A stretch of 64,000 nt of DNA from Lineus longissimus (Eukaryota > Nemertea > Pilidiophora > Heteronemertea > Lineidae), in assembly GCF_910592395.1 (NCBI RefSeq), contig NC_088309.1:7318501-7382500 (forward strand), read 5' to 3'. The notes below the pieces were generated by a model. It did not search any database. It saw nothing but the letters and a program-made list of their open reading frames with translations, and was not told the DNA's origin. Position numbers and translations under genes: made by a program. This document shows positions 1 to 13,600 of this stretch, one piece after another (position 1 is the first letter of the stretch; the number at the start of each line of letters is the position of its first letter).

Positions 1-1660
1 AACTGGTCTACATGTGCAGAGGAACCTCCCTTGGGCCTTAGCAGACATTTCTGTAATCAGGATACCCTCTCTTTCAAGGACAGTGACTATGGTCACAACT
101 GTGCCATTTCTATACAATCGCCCTCTGTAATCAGGACACCTCCCTATAATGGACAGCATCTGTTAGTCCCTGGTGTGTCTTTGATAGAAAGGTTCTATGC
201 TTGTCAAAGGGGTAACATGGCCATGGGGAAGTGTTCCTGACAAGTATGTTCAGTAATTGATACCAAAAGCATGACAAAAAAGTAGTTCATACATGTGAAA
301 AAAAACCGATTTGTCGCTGGTGGTTGCACAATGTAAATTATCGAAACATGATGTAGGTTACGTCTACAATGAAGGTTGTACATTGTATTATCTGAACTCA
401 GAAGGACCTACTCTTGTCGATCTAATGGATCTTACAAGAATTTTCCAAACGGCAAGCGTAGACTATACAATGATGTACTTATGTATGCCAGTACGTCTCT
501 CAGTCACAACCACAGACAACAGCTGGTGATGACTGTGTAAACCACAAATATGTTGCTTCCTCATCGAGGGGAAACACTCAGAATAAGAGGAAGGAAATAG
601 AATGAAGTTGGCTAATATTTCATTTCTGTCTTCCTCTGATAAATGATGTGCAAATGTCATAGTGTATACAAATGAACTTTAAATGTACACTGGTACCCAC
701 TTCTTGTAGTTGTAGATGAAATTGTCAGGGGCATACATGTCCATGTACAAACATTGTAACATTAGCCTCAATCTCTACATGTATGCACCAATTTGTACCA
801 TCCTACAGAGTGGCCCACTTCAAATGCCTGCAGTCCGGGTGTAATTCCGTTTGTATCGTTTGGGAGGGGGGGGGGGCACACCCATCAACCTCGTCCCCAA
901 GTAGACTATCTAGCCTTAGTTTTTCCTGACATAACCAGTGATTTTCAATATACTCCCCTTGTGTAAAAATGTACCATCAGTTGAAACTTAGGAAACTGAA
1001 CTTGCCAATTTTGGCTCATCGAACAGTACCCAGTACAGTATTTCTGACATTTTTAGCTGTGATCAGCAATGTCTCGTGTCAGGTACTATGGCTGAGATGC
1101 TCCTTTGACACAGTTTAAGTTCACAATCCACAATATGTTCCTTTTTAAAAGCAGACCTAGTCAGACTTGACCGGAAGCTTGTGCTACAGTCTGTGTGTAC
1201 TGATATAGAACAACAGCACAAGTCGAGTATAGTACACAACAAATCAGTTTGAATGGTCTCTGCAACAGATCAATATTTCAAGACGATGACTTGGTGTGTG
1301 GAAGTCTCGAGATAATGTGCTGTACATGAACGCAACATCCCTCATCAGTGTGGAGTGAATAATTTGGTTGAGTTGAGTTGGCTGCTGAAGAGTTTGGAAT
1401 GGGATGAAAAGGAGTGACACAAATGCACTTTGCTGTAGGAGTTGTTCAGAAAATTCATTATAATTTTCTTTTCTACTTCTACTTCTACTTCTAGAGCAGC
1501 ATGTGTCTAAAACCTTTTGATTTTTGCACTGGCCACCGTGGTAAGGCTGGCATGCGCACCTGCCTGTCACACCCAGCGAGCCTGAACATGTTGGTCATGT
1601 TTCCAAAGATTTACCAAAACAGTTTTGCCTGCCTTACCATGTCATTTGTTTTACTTTCAG
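1..1660. other. Upstream intronic or intergenic stretch without a supported gene
   Basis: I find no exon with convincing acceptor, donor and coding character here. The exon at 1661 begins in phase 0 directly after an acceptor, so this stretch is probably intron of the same plus-strand gene, with the true first exon further upstream. It contains a copy of a dispersed repeat near 38-165 and a G-rich run near 865-878. Short reading frames present are about what chance would give. Confidence 0.5.
38..165 (+). repeat. Dispersed 'aatcaggacacctcc...ggacagc' repeat copy
   Basis: Two phrases of the type 'taatcaggatacc/taatcaggacacc' followed by 'ggacag' resemble segments near 2000-2120 (opposite strand), 15928-16030 and 37172-37310. 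The shared core is a 'CCTCTnTAnTnAGGACA' block. I read these as degenerate copies of one non-autonomous interspersed family. No coding capacity or clear termini are visible. Confidence 0.45.
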
Positions 1661-4600
1661 AGTCAAGATGATCATTCCAGTCCCCAGGGCTTTTCTTCGC
1701 GGGACGAGTCCCCCTCTTGGGAGCGACCCTCATCGCGAGATCATTCCACATCAAGGCGTCTTTCCCCAGGTCATTCCTCGCGCGATCATTCCAAGTCAAG
1801 GGAACATTCCAAGTCAAGGGAACATTCCAGAACGCCATCTTACGACCGAGAGAGAACCAGATCGAGGGAGCATTCCTCTTCACGTCATTCCTCAGTTGAT
1901 CGAGCAATGTCATGGAGAAGCGGTAAGTCGCAGGATATAGAATTTTAGAAAAATTAGGATCAGCAGGAGTAACTGTGAGGCCGAAACTAATTCATAGTTC
2001 ATGTTTACATGTAGAGGGGGATTGGCTGTGCTGTCCTTGTCAGATTGGTTTCCTGATTAGAGAGCTCAAATTGAATGGAAACAATAACCAGTGTTTTTAA
2101 TAGAGAGGTATGCTCGCTAAAGGAGGTTCTACTAACAACTGTATCAATACATTCCCTTAATAATGTTGGTCTGTTTTGGCCTGGCCACCTATAGGTGGTG
2201 TCATTATTACAACAATCTGCAAAAGGATTTGGCTTAAAACCAGCAAAGTTGTTAAAAACTCACAGCCTTATTTGGCATACTTAAACTATGCCTGTGGTTT
2301 ACTGGGTTTATTAGGCCCATTCTTTGTACGAATTTCCACATTCTGTTGTGTCTGTGGAATAGGCGACACTTGGGCTTGATGATCTGCTCCTGTCTTCTCT
2401 GCAGTAGTCCTGTGTGAGTATTCAAAGAAGATTTTTTTGTCAATGATTATGTGCTAGTTGCCTAGATGCCTAGTTGTAGTTTGTTTGGTTACAGTCCAAG
2501 AGAGGGGATGATACATGTCAATACATGAATATTCAGGTATAGGTGTATAGTATAGTCATACACGTATGTCGAGTTGTGTGCTACATTTTGTATGTGATGA
2601 ATTTCTTCCCAATCTATTGAAAATATCTCAAGCTGTTCATCTATGATAATATGTGGGCTGCATTGTCCTAATTCATATAATCATCAGCCATCTGCTGCTG
2701 TATTGAGGGCTTGTAATAAAAACTGTCATCATCAACACTGTATCGGAATGGTCTTTGTTGATGGTGTTTTGTTGGCTGTGTTGCATTGATAGATGTAGGA
2801 GACAACCCTTTTATTAGGTACATCATCCACTGAATTAGCCTTCTAGACTGGCCTACCTGTCTATCTTGTGATGAGACCTACTTGTAGTTATTAGTTTACA
2901 GGGACAACATATCTTTTGGCCGAGTAGGGTGCCAATTTCCACCACCAGAGCTGGGAGATAAAACTACCAGGGCATAAGGCTCAGACCCATTATTTATTGA
3001 TACAATCTTCCGAGTTTCTTGCTATCTTCACAGGTGGCTCTACTTGCATTTGTGGGCATTGGGAACTAAATGAATGATTAGATGTTTAATTCTAGGTTAC
3101 TATTGCGTTTCCTGAATGTGTAAATGTAGATAATGAGTTGGTTCAGACTGATAACGAGGGGCCGCTCCAATTAGGGGATGTTCAAACGCTTACGATATGA
3201 AATGTATGTTAGTTGTGCTTTTGTGATAGCCATATTTGAAAAGATTATGAGTAGTTACACATTATTCTGTATTTAATTTGGTTTTGACTGCATAAAGAAG
3301 TGTAAGAATTTTAAAATGGGTAAGTAGTTTGGTATGTGAACCCGTCATACATGTTATACTTCGTACTACCAGAATGTATCCGAACGGAATCTTGACAGTA
3401 GTGCATAAATGCTTGACAGTAGTCCATTGTTCTGATGTGCTGAGTTCCATTCTTAAACTAAAATCTTATTCATAAAGTGTTGGAGAGTATAATATCTGCC
3501 TGCAGTGCAAACTTAGGCATTGGACAATATGGACTTTTGAAGAGGTCATCTCCTGTGCTTTCAGTGCTCTTCTCTATTGTAAGATCTGCACATTCACTTG
3601 CCACTAATTTATAGAAGCATTTACGATTAATGCAAGGTCATGAGTTTATCAAGCTGTTCACTTAAGCCATTCATTAGTTATCCATCATCATTATCAAGTC
3701 AGTTAAATAGCCATTTAAAATTGCTTGTTGCAGTTCATCATCTCGCTCCTTAATCTGTCGTAATCTCTCCTTGAACGAAAATCTTTCCCGTGATTTATTT
3801 CCAATCCATTAGAGTCTTTGAACAGTTGCTGGTCTTGTTTGGATGTGCACATTCAGCGAACTGTCCTTGAAGTGGTCCTGAATGACGGGTGAGAGCACCG
3901 TGGAGGGGTAGATGAGAGGTGCATGCCAATATTGACAAGCTGCCTCTGTGTCTGACATTGACAACTTGTTTGCCTGCATGATCATCCAAATCCAGGCCCA
4001 GGGCTCGAAATTCACGAAGGCGACAGAATCAAATACCTCTTATGCTATCCCTCATTGCCTTTGTGTCCTGGAAATTTCTTCCTTTACGAAAGCAATTTTT
4101 CTTCATTTCTTTCAATTTGAAGCTTGCCCTATTTCTCGAAACTGGCAGAAGTGAAATAACTGCGTGCACTTCTGAAGCTTATTTCGAGGCCTGCTTATCA
4201 CGTCTGCTTCATCTTGGGTCTGAGACTTCGTGCCATAAAAGACTTATGCATTGTCATCCACTCAGTCTTTCTTTTCTTTTCAACATGCATGGATCCAAAC
4301 CAAGACTTGAAAATTACAAGAAGCGACCAATTAATATGCAGCTCATCTGCGGCTTTTGCAATTCAGTCAGAATGATTTAGTGTTCCCATGATAAATTATG
4401 GATAAACTGATGCGTTTATAAGCTGTGAAACTCTATCTGGTCACCGGCAAATATTTCTCGTCAATTGGCAATATTTTAGTGGCTTTTTTATCAGCTTTAT
4501 TGAAGATTCCATCACCAGATTGCGTTAACAGCATCTTAAAAAAGGTCTCTCGTCTTGAGTACGGTATATACTCATATACTCATGCTACTGGGTGAGGCAG

Positions 4601-7600
4601 GAAGTCCATACTAATATATTTTTTCTCGTCTGCTGTCGTCTGCTTTTCCTCATATTTTATGAAGATCGGTGAGTCATTTTCTCCCTCAAGTATCATTTGA
4701 GGTGAGGCACGGTGTTGAAAGAATAAAGGCGGATGATTGCCGGATTGGAACAGGCTGCTCGTTGATGTGCACAGATAAGCTGATTAAAGGATAAATGTGT
4801 GGCGACCTGTTGATTCAGTGTGGAAGACTGCTTTAAGTTTGTCGCTCAGAGGGCTGATTTTCAGTTGTAGGCTTGGATTTTGTTTTTCGGAGGAGGGAGA
4901 GTAACTTGAAAGGAATTTAACTGATGGCGTGTGTGTGGTTTTACTCAATGTATGATGATAACTTTTTTGAATCAAGGTCAAAAGAAGTAGTTTTTGATGG
5001 CAATGACATCATCAATTGCAGAGTTGCAGTAAAGTCTGAATCAAGTCAAAGTAGCAGTTATGACTATGGTTTGAGGCCGAGGGAGTCATTCGACATACAA
5101 TATCTAAGAGATCAGCTAATACTGGAGGGAACAAAGCAGCCATTCACCACTCCAGAAATCCCTTAGATGTGTACAAGTAAGCCGTCCAATACAAGGAGCA
5201 GCACTTGTTTGCTTGATTGATTGCAAAGCTGCCCAGAGTTCAAGCCCTGACTTTGGATGATGTCTTTGATGATGTGTGTACCGTTAGGTATTTTAGCTGG
5301 AGACCCACATGAACCTGAGTAAGAATTGCAGCAGTGCCCACTCCAGCAGTCCATGGTAATGATGTCTTGCTTACAAGACCATTAACGAGTAGCCATCCAA
5401 TAACTAGGCACAGGGCCTGTCTCCCCTCCTTGATTGATTACAGAGCTGCTCAGAATTAAGAGTCCGAATCGTGACCTTGGATCAGGCGGAGGTACCGAGT
5501 GCCAGGTCATTGCACAATCGTCTGCTATTAAGATGATGAGAGCGAGGGGGACATGACATTTCTATGATTGAATTCCTGAATTTATACAATAAACAAAACA
5601 GTTTGTGCCAGATTTATGACAATCTTCCTGTATTTAGATATTCAGAATCAATTAGTATTCAGAGAGGTGTGGAATCCAGACAGGGATGTTTTATTGCTTC
5701 GATTGCCAAATTATTTTCTCGAGCATCTTCTGCTTGGCTCTCCTCTCGGTATGATCGTCTGCTGTCAAAGCCACGTTTTCTGTGTTCCTTATTATGGGAT
5801 AAAACGATTTGTGGCGTTTTTGTCCACTTGACATTCAAATACATGTAACACAAAATGGAATAGCCTCGGGTACTTTCATCAATTGGTTATCTTAAGCCGC
5901 CACACAATGTCAGGGATCGCGACTAAGATTGGTGAGATGTCATTTTCAAACATTTAGAAGTTCAGATTGACGAGGCTATCGATAAGAAACTATCAAGCGT
6001 ATTGGGAATTGGTTTGTCGACTTTGCTATGCCAAAGCAGCTAAATGACATTTTGGGATAATGTGTTCAAATCTGTGACAGGAATTCATATTAGTTTGGTA
6101 TTGATTTCTCCTTGTTGTTCCATTAAAGATATGTAAGGAAACATATCCTGTTTAGCGAAGGAACCGATTTCAAGTCAGTGGGTCGTCACTTTTGTATGTG
6201 GTGAAAGTATGAGAGGAGATTTTGTCTGTTTTAGCAGGGGAAATACATTTGCTATTACTTGAGTTTCTTTGAATGTTTGTTAGCTTGAGTGAAGATCGTT
6301 CTTCAATAACACTAATATTGTCAGGGCTTGAGTAATTCTGATATTGATGTGAAAGTTAGGCTCAGGTATTGAACTATTTCTCCTCTGAACATTGGGACAT
6401 TCAGATGTGACTGATTCTCATAACAAGATTTTCTCAATCCAATAGCAGGCCAGCGTGACTGGAAGTGACAGCAATGCTTGAGGTATTGTTATTCGCATCC
6501 TGTGAATCGAATTAGGCGGTAATACTAAAAGTGTGAGTAAGGCGAGGATGACTGTGGGTTGCGGATGCAGGAATGATAGGATCGGTGCTATGACCCGGTG
6601 AGGTTTCTTGGATTAGTCTCCTGTTGCTTGTCTCTGAGTCACTCTGACTATTTTCTGCCATGGCTCGGTATTATAGAACATGCACAGGTTGGATTAAGAC
6701 GCTCATAGAGGCTACATGTCCACAACTTGGTAAGTGATTTTGAACACTTGAGAATTATTTTCATTTTAACGAATTATTTTCATTTTAACGGATTCTCTGT
6801 AGGTGTAAATATGGTCATATTTGACCTTTATTTGTTGACGGTTGTCCAGATTGATGTTGTGCTACAAAGGGTGTTTTGTTTCTGATAGAATCAGTTGATA
6901 ACTGGAGGGTTGGCTCTCAAATTGATGACTTTGTACCTTCTGCTTCTCCTATCCCTCTGGCAAATGTCTGGCCTGGTGGTAGCTCGCTGCACTTGAAAGC
7001 AGTTGGTATTCCAGCAGAACCTAGGATGGAAAGCTCTCTTGGACAGCTCTTTTCTAGTATGACCAGTAAGATCAATTTAATCAGTATAATTTCCTCATGG
7101 GTACATGCAGCATCTGGTTTTATGGAGACATTACTGTGACCAGAGGTAATGTGGTGATTCACACTCCAGACATGGATGAACATAAACCTATGGCCGGTGT
7201 GATAAAACACAAGATTTATGTCCAGAATCCTGGTGAGTCCTCCAGTCATCATTGTGCTCTGGAGAATCAGTCGTAGAAGTGTGTTAGCATCCTGAGCTTC
7301 ACATCCTTTCTCTCTGCACAATACCGGGCTCATGCCGGAGTAGTCCTGTTAACTTCCAGCAGGATTGCAAGCTGTCGCATATCTGGCGACAACGAAAACT
7401 GGCGTGACCTATGTGATCTATACTTCATGGTATCGGAGAGAATCCATTAGGCTCCTAAGAGCTGATAAATCAGGTATGTGGTTGATCTGATGATGACACG
7501 AAACGACCATGAATTGAACTATCACGCTATTCAGTCCAAACCTAGAACAGATATCTGATTTGTGGTTTGTCATGTAATGACACGGCTGTAACACTTCAGC

Positions 7601-10600
7601 TCAAATCCATATTGAAGTAAGATAGGTCAGTCTCGCCAATAGTCCGCACAAGGAAAAGTCACATCAATACTTCAGCTAAGTGATTCGCAATTAACTCCCC
7701 AGTATCCACCGATCCACTTGCTGACCTCCTGGTCTATTTACCCCACAAACAGTGCGATCAATGGATGGATGTATCTGTAACCTGACACGGTGGTTGATGT
7801 CCTTGCCAGTTGGGTAATGAAGTATTGGGAATCATTATGGTAGCTAATGTATTGATTGACAAGTATAGATGCCCCAAGGCATCATTTCTTCCTTCGGGGG
7901 GGGGGGATGGCCCAAGTGCTCATATTCCACTACAGGTTTCCTTTTAAATGGCATGATGCAAGGATGAATGCTTTCAGAGAGTGAGGAAGATGGGAGAAAG
8001 GCGGCCCATCTTTAGTTGGGGACTTTCGTGTTTAACGTCTGCATTGTGTTGCTAGTGTGGCAAGCCCTCACCCACACAACTCAAATCAGACAGCATTACT
8101 TGTAGAACCGGAGATGGCACCCGCAGCTATTGACAAATTAATAGGGATACCAAGAAAGATGAAGACAGAGTTAGAAATATCACTTCTCTCTTGTGCTTCA
8201 AGCGTAACAGAGTCATCACAGCTCTCCATAACAATGCCGTTAAACTTGACCCTACTCAAACGGGAGTGATACTCCCTCAGGGATGTACCAAGTGACAGGC
8301 ACATCAGATGAAGAAGAAGATTCAGCTGTAAGAGGTAATCATGTTCCCTGTGGCACTGTCATAAATCTGGTAAAATCAATAGCTGTGCTGATGCTGGAGG
8401 AGACATTGAGACATCAATGCTCTGAATTTGGCGAACTCTTACATTGTTCTACAGTAACCTGTCACTGCAAATGCTGACTCTGACTTTGATTGAGTGTATT
8501 GGTCAGTTGTATCAATTTGTTGTTGTTGTTCTTCATCACTCCGCCGTTAGTGATTTTGTGTATCATGGGGTTTCGAGTCTATCATAGGATCTTTTCATTA
8601 ACTCTGTTTTCTTTCTTTGTTATGCTTATGTAGCAATCAAAAATGCCTGTTCCTGCCCATGGAAATACTTTCGTTTTCTGACATTTCCTCAGTGAGAAAT
8701 TTGATTTCTGTTTCCTCCTTGGGGGTGGTCTTTCCACAATGAATGATCATGTTCCGCCACCCACACCCGTCTGGATACATCTGCTTTGGTTTCACGTATC
8801 TTTAGGCTGTGAGTCAGTTTAGCTACCCACATATAGTGTGATAATTCACATTGATGATATTGGGTTTTATTACTATTGATCAGAGAACAATATTACAGGT
8901 CAGAGAACAAAAAGGACCCACATTACCAATACGGTTTTGTGTAAAGGTCTAGACAATTGTTACAAAATGACGTACTAGTCCAGAGGACATTTTTTGGTTC
9001 TGCATAATAAATGGTCTCTCTGATTGTGACATGTATATATCATTACATCTTACAACCATAAATGGTCCAGAGGAATATGTTTGACGTTCCTCAGCTCAAT
9101 TTTCTGCCTGAAGAGAATGTTTCAACAGAAACCCCAGTACCCTAACACGCTTTGCATAATGGTCTCTAGGATTGTGACAAATTTACATCTAACCACCATA
9201 AAAGGTTCAGGGAAATGTGTTTGACGTTGCTGAGACTTGACATATGCCTGTAGAGCGTGTAAAAGTTGGCACTGATGTGATTGTTATTCCAGGCAGGCAT
9301 TTTGGCCTTTCTGTTTCCCGAAGCCGCTGATGACATTTGTCTTCAAGTCCCTCTTGGGGAATGTTATCGCGAGACGATAATGCACTTGTTGCAGATTGTG
9401 TGGCAATGGGCTGCGTTCTCGAGATGCCCTCGAATGGAATGGGGTGAGATGTAGACGTAAAAAGGTGATGTATGGAATTGTCGTTTGTTCCTTGATTTGT
9501 TTGATGAATATTATATCAAGCAAAAGAGGATAACCATGTGCCATATATCAAAGGCATTAGTAGAGTTAATCAAAAAGGGATAAGGCTTGCTTGTGTATTT
9601 CTGCCCATATTCATAAATAGCATTTGACACCTTTAAAACTGGTGATAGCAATTGCTGTAATTGGCTTCAGATTATAGCATTTGACACTGTTACAATTTTG
9701 GTCCTGAGAATAAAAGATGCAGTTGATGAAGATCTACCTTTAGGAAATGAATCTTCATGTATATGTTCAATGTAAAGGATGACCATCTGTGTTGTATTAG
9801 TAACCAAGCTATTGTCTAAACAGTAAAAAGTTCCTTAAATGAAACAATGAAAGTAATTTGAATGTCAAGATGGAAATCGGCAGCTTTCTTCTCTTTGCTG
9901 TTGCGATAGAATCACTTGTACTTTCTTGTACATCAGTGCCCAGAATAAGTCAGCCAACTTAATGTGGACTGTATCAGATTCGGAGGTTGCTAATGAATTA
10001 ATGATGTGATCACTTTAACCTGAAACGAAGACTTTGTTTCAACTTGTGCAGCAATTTAATAGATATCCAATCATGAGTCATGAATAATGCAGGTGGTAAA
10101 TTAAATACTCTTGCTTAGTGCAAATGAATTACATTCTTGACTTCATTACTTGCACTTTTGCAGACCAACTGTGTTGAACCATATTGCTAGAGGCTTGAGA
10201 ACATAGTTATTGCAGTTGCATTGCTAATCTCAACTAAATTCTGGACACAAAGGAATATGGCTCGTCTTTTTAAACTCTGTAAAATAAGGAGGATTTGTCT
10301 AAAGCCATTTGGTAAGTTCTTAAATTCAAAGATCAGATTCTTGATTTAAACTTTAAAATGTCAAATGGCATGCTGATAGCTTTTAGTTACTTAACTGCAA
10401 TACGATGGCTTAAGGAACCAAAAGTGTGAGGGACCTTGGCCTCTAGTCTGTCTTCTGTCACTGAAACCTTCTATCAGAGTATCAAGTCTTCACCAACACC
10501 ATTTGCCCCCCATTTGCCAGCCAGATAATCTCGCTTCACTGCATCCAGAATGCTAATAGCAAAGGGAGTATTATAATGCAGCAGTGCCTTGATAGCCACG

Positions 10601-13600
10601 CGGTCACTTTGCTTTTGGACATTCGCTCATCAGAGCAGCTCTATTCATAAGTAACACTTCTCCATGAACGCAACTTTTGTTCAAAGTAGAACTTCTGTTT
10701 TTCAGAGTCTTATTTAGAGAAAACAAAGTGGCTTAGTGCATGGTCATGGACTTGCGTGAAGGGGTTGATTTTCAGTTTCATGGATTATAAGTAGGCTGCT
10801 TGCATTCCTGCATTACTTATACTGCTAATTGAAAGGTGGTGAACCTCTCGTGGTGTCAGGAATTCCATTGGTATTTCTCTGTAACTGTAACAACCAATTA
10901 TTACTTGCACTTGCAACACCTGGCATGGTTGATTGTTTTATATGTAGATATTGAATTGATATCCAAATTGATTGAAGCGTGGTTGCCCAACAGTTGTTTT
11001 GGTAGTGCTGGCCAAAAAGATTCCCAGTAACTTGTGTCTGAGGCGGATGCTGGGGAGGGGAGTGTGCAGAGTGATCACCCCAAGCCTTCTACTGACAAAA
11101 CAGTGCCGGCTAGAGATTCATGGCCGTACACACTCTCCCTCGAAGACTTCAGCCCTGCTTGGACCTTGAAGAAGTTCCGTAACTAACCATCCAATAACTA
11201 ATCATGAGGCAACATATACTCTCGTCCCAGTATATGCCACCTCTGCTTCACTCAAAGGGAGTGTAAGACCATGACATTCAGGATGAATTAATGCCTCATG
11301 ATGATCATGAGTTCATCTCATGCTGCATCTGTTGAATGAAATATACATTAGTTCATCATAGTGTATACATGTACACAAGCCAGGATAAGCTGGGATTCGA
11401 ACAGACTCCAGTAGTAATGAACACAAGTTGCCTTATTCCATATTTCCTTTAATGGCGAGAAGAAATCACTGGGGATGCCAACAGTTCTCCAGAATCTCCA
11501 TAAATCTCTAATAAAGTAGTCCTGGTATCTTTAAGTGGTTGTGCTGATGTGTTTCTTGATATTTTCGCATATGCTGGAAGACAGGTGGCCGAGGGGCACT
11601 CTGGTATCGTCATTAATCTAAGTTGATACGGTGTGAATAAATGCGCCATTATGTCTATCATCATCTAGGAAAACTGGTTAACTGTTTGTGGCCCAGGACC
11701 CTGAAGGAAGAGAAAAACATATGCCGGTTTGTAATTTGTAACTTCATCTTTTGTATGATTTAACACTCTGATCGCATTTAAATAGTGATTCCAATTAGAT
11801 TTCTGAAAGATCACTGATGACCCAAGGGTAATTGTGAGAAATTTCAATGAAATCCATCTCCTGCTTCAACAATTGTTTTGTATTTGGCATTAGAATGATG
11901 ATCCTTGCGGGTTATTCCGTTAAAATATGACTGATGGTTTATTCCATCCCCAAGCGCATCTTACCCCATAACAGGCAGTCTGCGAAAGCTCGTAAAGGGT
12001 CTTGTGTGTCAAGATGCTGCAAGTGATGCTTTCACCTTATCTTATATGATTCAATTAGAATTCTCATTCTCGCTTGGTCATTTCCGCCAGGAGTATATAC
12101 TACCTTGGTACTTACCTGTACCTGATGAAACTACTGCTATAGTAAGTCAGAGCTAAGTCTATCGCCTCCAGCTATGATAGACTGCTTCTCTTCAACAAAG
12201 CTGGACCTAGCTCCCCTTGAGTTCTACCAAATTTGACTGTTCGCCTTGAAGACAGATTTTTGAAAGTATTGACGATGTCTTCGATTCTTCATTCTTCGGA
12301 TATTTGTCTGTGTTGTTGTTTTCGCCGGAGTACCCGCTCATTCCGCCGGAAATATTTGCGTCTGTTGTTGCTCTGTTGCACAAAAGGTATGTACATTTGT
12401 ACGGTGCATTGTAGTAAAGGTTTGCTGGGCTCCATGATTGTTTTTTTTAAAGATGCAAAGATCCAAAAATCTTGGTCTTCGAGATTGTGGACTTGGGTGA
12501 TCTGGTACATAAAAATGGTTGGCCAAAGGTGGCCTCTTGACCGTTGACCACACTGTGTTCTTAATCAATCCAGTAACCAAACAACCAAATTCCAGCCACA
12601 ATAGTGGCTGCATAGGATGATATATAAAATATTCTGAACTTTTTCTCTGTAGTAAAGGATGTGGTTGTATCTGAGTCAGATGATGCGGTAATAGACATGG
12701 TCTTTGGCTCTCAAGTTTTTCCACCTGGACCGCTTAAAGAAATATTTACTATAACAATAAGCAAGGGAACCTAAGTTTAGTATAGATAAAGAAATAACAT
12801 TAGTGTGTAATTCTTGCTAATGGCGGAAACTAGCCTATATCATGTCATCAAAACTGATTAAAGGCAAATATCATACTGCAAAAATGCATTGGGATCTTCT
12901 ACCAGTACTTTGCCATTTGGAGACATGCCCACATAAAACAAGTTGTGCAAGATTTCTGTCTCTTTAAAGGTGTTCTGATCTTTTTACAGTATCAATTAGT
13001 ATTTTCCTGAAGGGTCATGAATCCTGACATTTCGGAGAACTTGTGGGAGGTGTGGTGATCTCGAAGCCTAGGGGCCAAAATGAGAAAAGATGCACTTCAC
13101 AAAAGTCTTATCCTTACAGATAAACACAGTCCGTGACCCAGGGTGGAATTTCCTTTTAATTGATTTTTTTAGTGAAAATCTATTAAACTTACGTCTTTCT
13201 GTGATAATATTTTATCTCATTGGTGTCGTTGCAGATGGATCTGAATCGCCTGGGCCAAGTCGACGAGATCTGGAACCTAGTGAAACGAGTCAGGTGAGTT
13301 GGGTCGCAAAGAATTTCAAGAATTGATATAAATTACTTTGAACCTCCGAACTTTGGAGATACGAAAAAACAAACTGGGATGTCGAACTATTTGAAAAACT
13401 TAAACCCTTGGAATACAGTGATGATTTTGTAATCGGAGCCTCAGATACGAAATATTTTGATTTCAAATGTTGCTGTACTTGGACATGCGAAGTACGCTGT
13501 CTTGAGATGGACAACACATTGCAGAAAAGACATGTGGAGCACTATTACTGGATTGATTTGGATGTTTTTCATGTGTGTTTGTTTTGGATTAAGGTTTGTA

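Noticed and set aside
6917-7333. 138-codon minus-strand frame
   Set aside because: It overlaps the better-supported plus-strand exon 6889-7065, has no recognisable domain and no matching splice sites.
8057-8269. 70-codon plus-strand frame
   Set aside because: Composition is plausible, but the only nearby acceptors give phase 2 and no donor precedes the stop, so it does not fit the surrounding gene.
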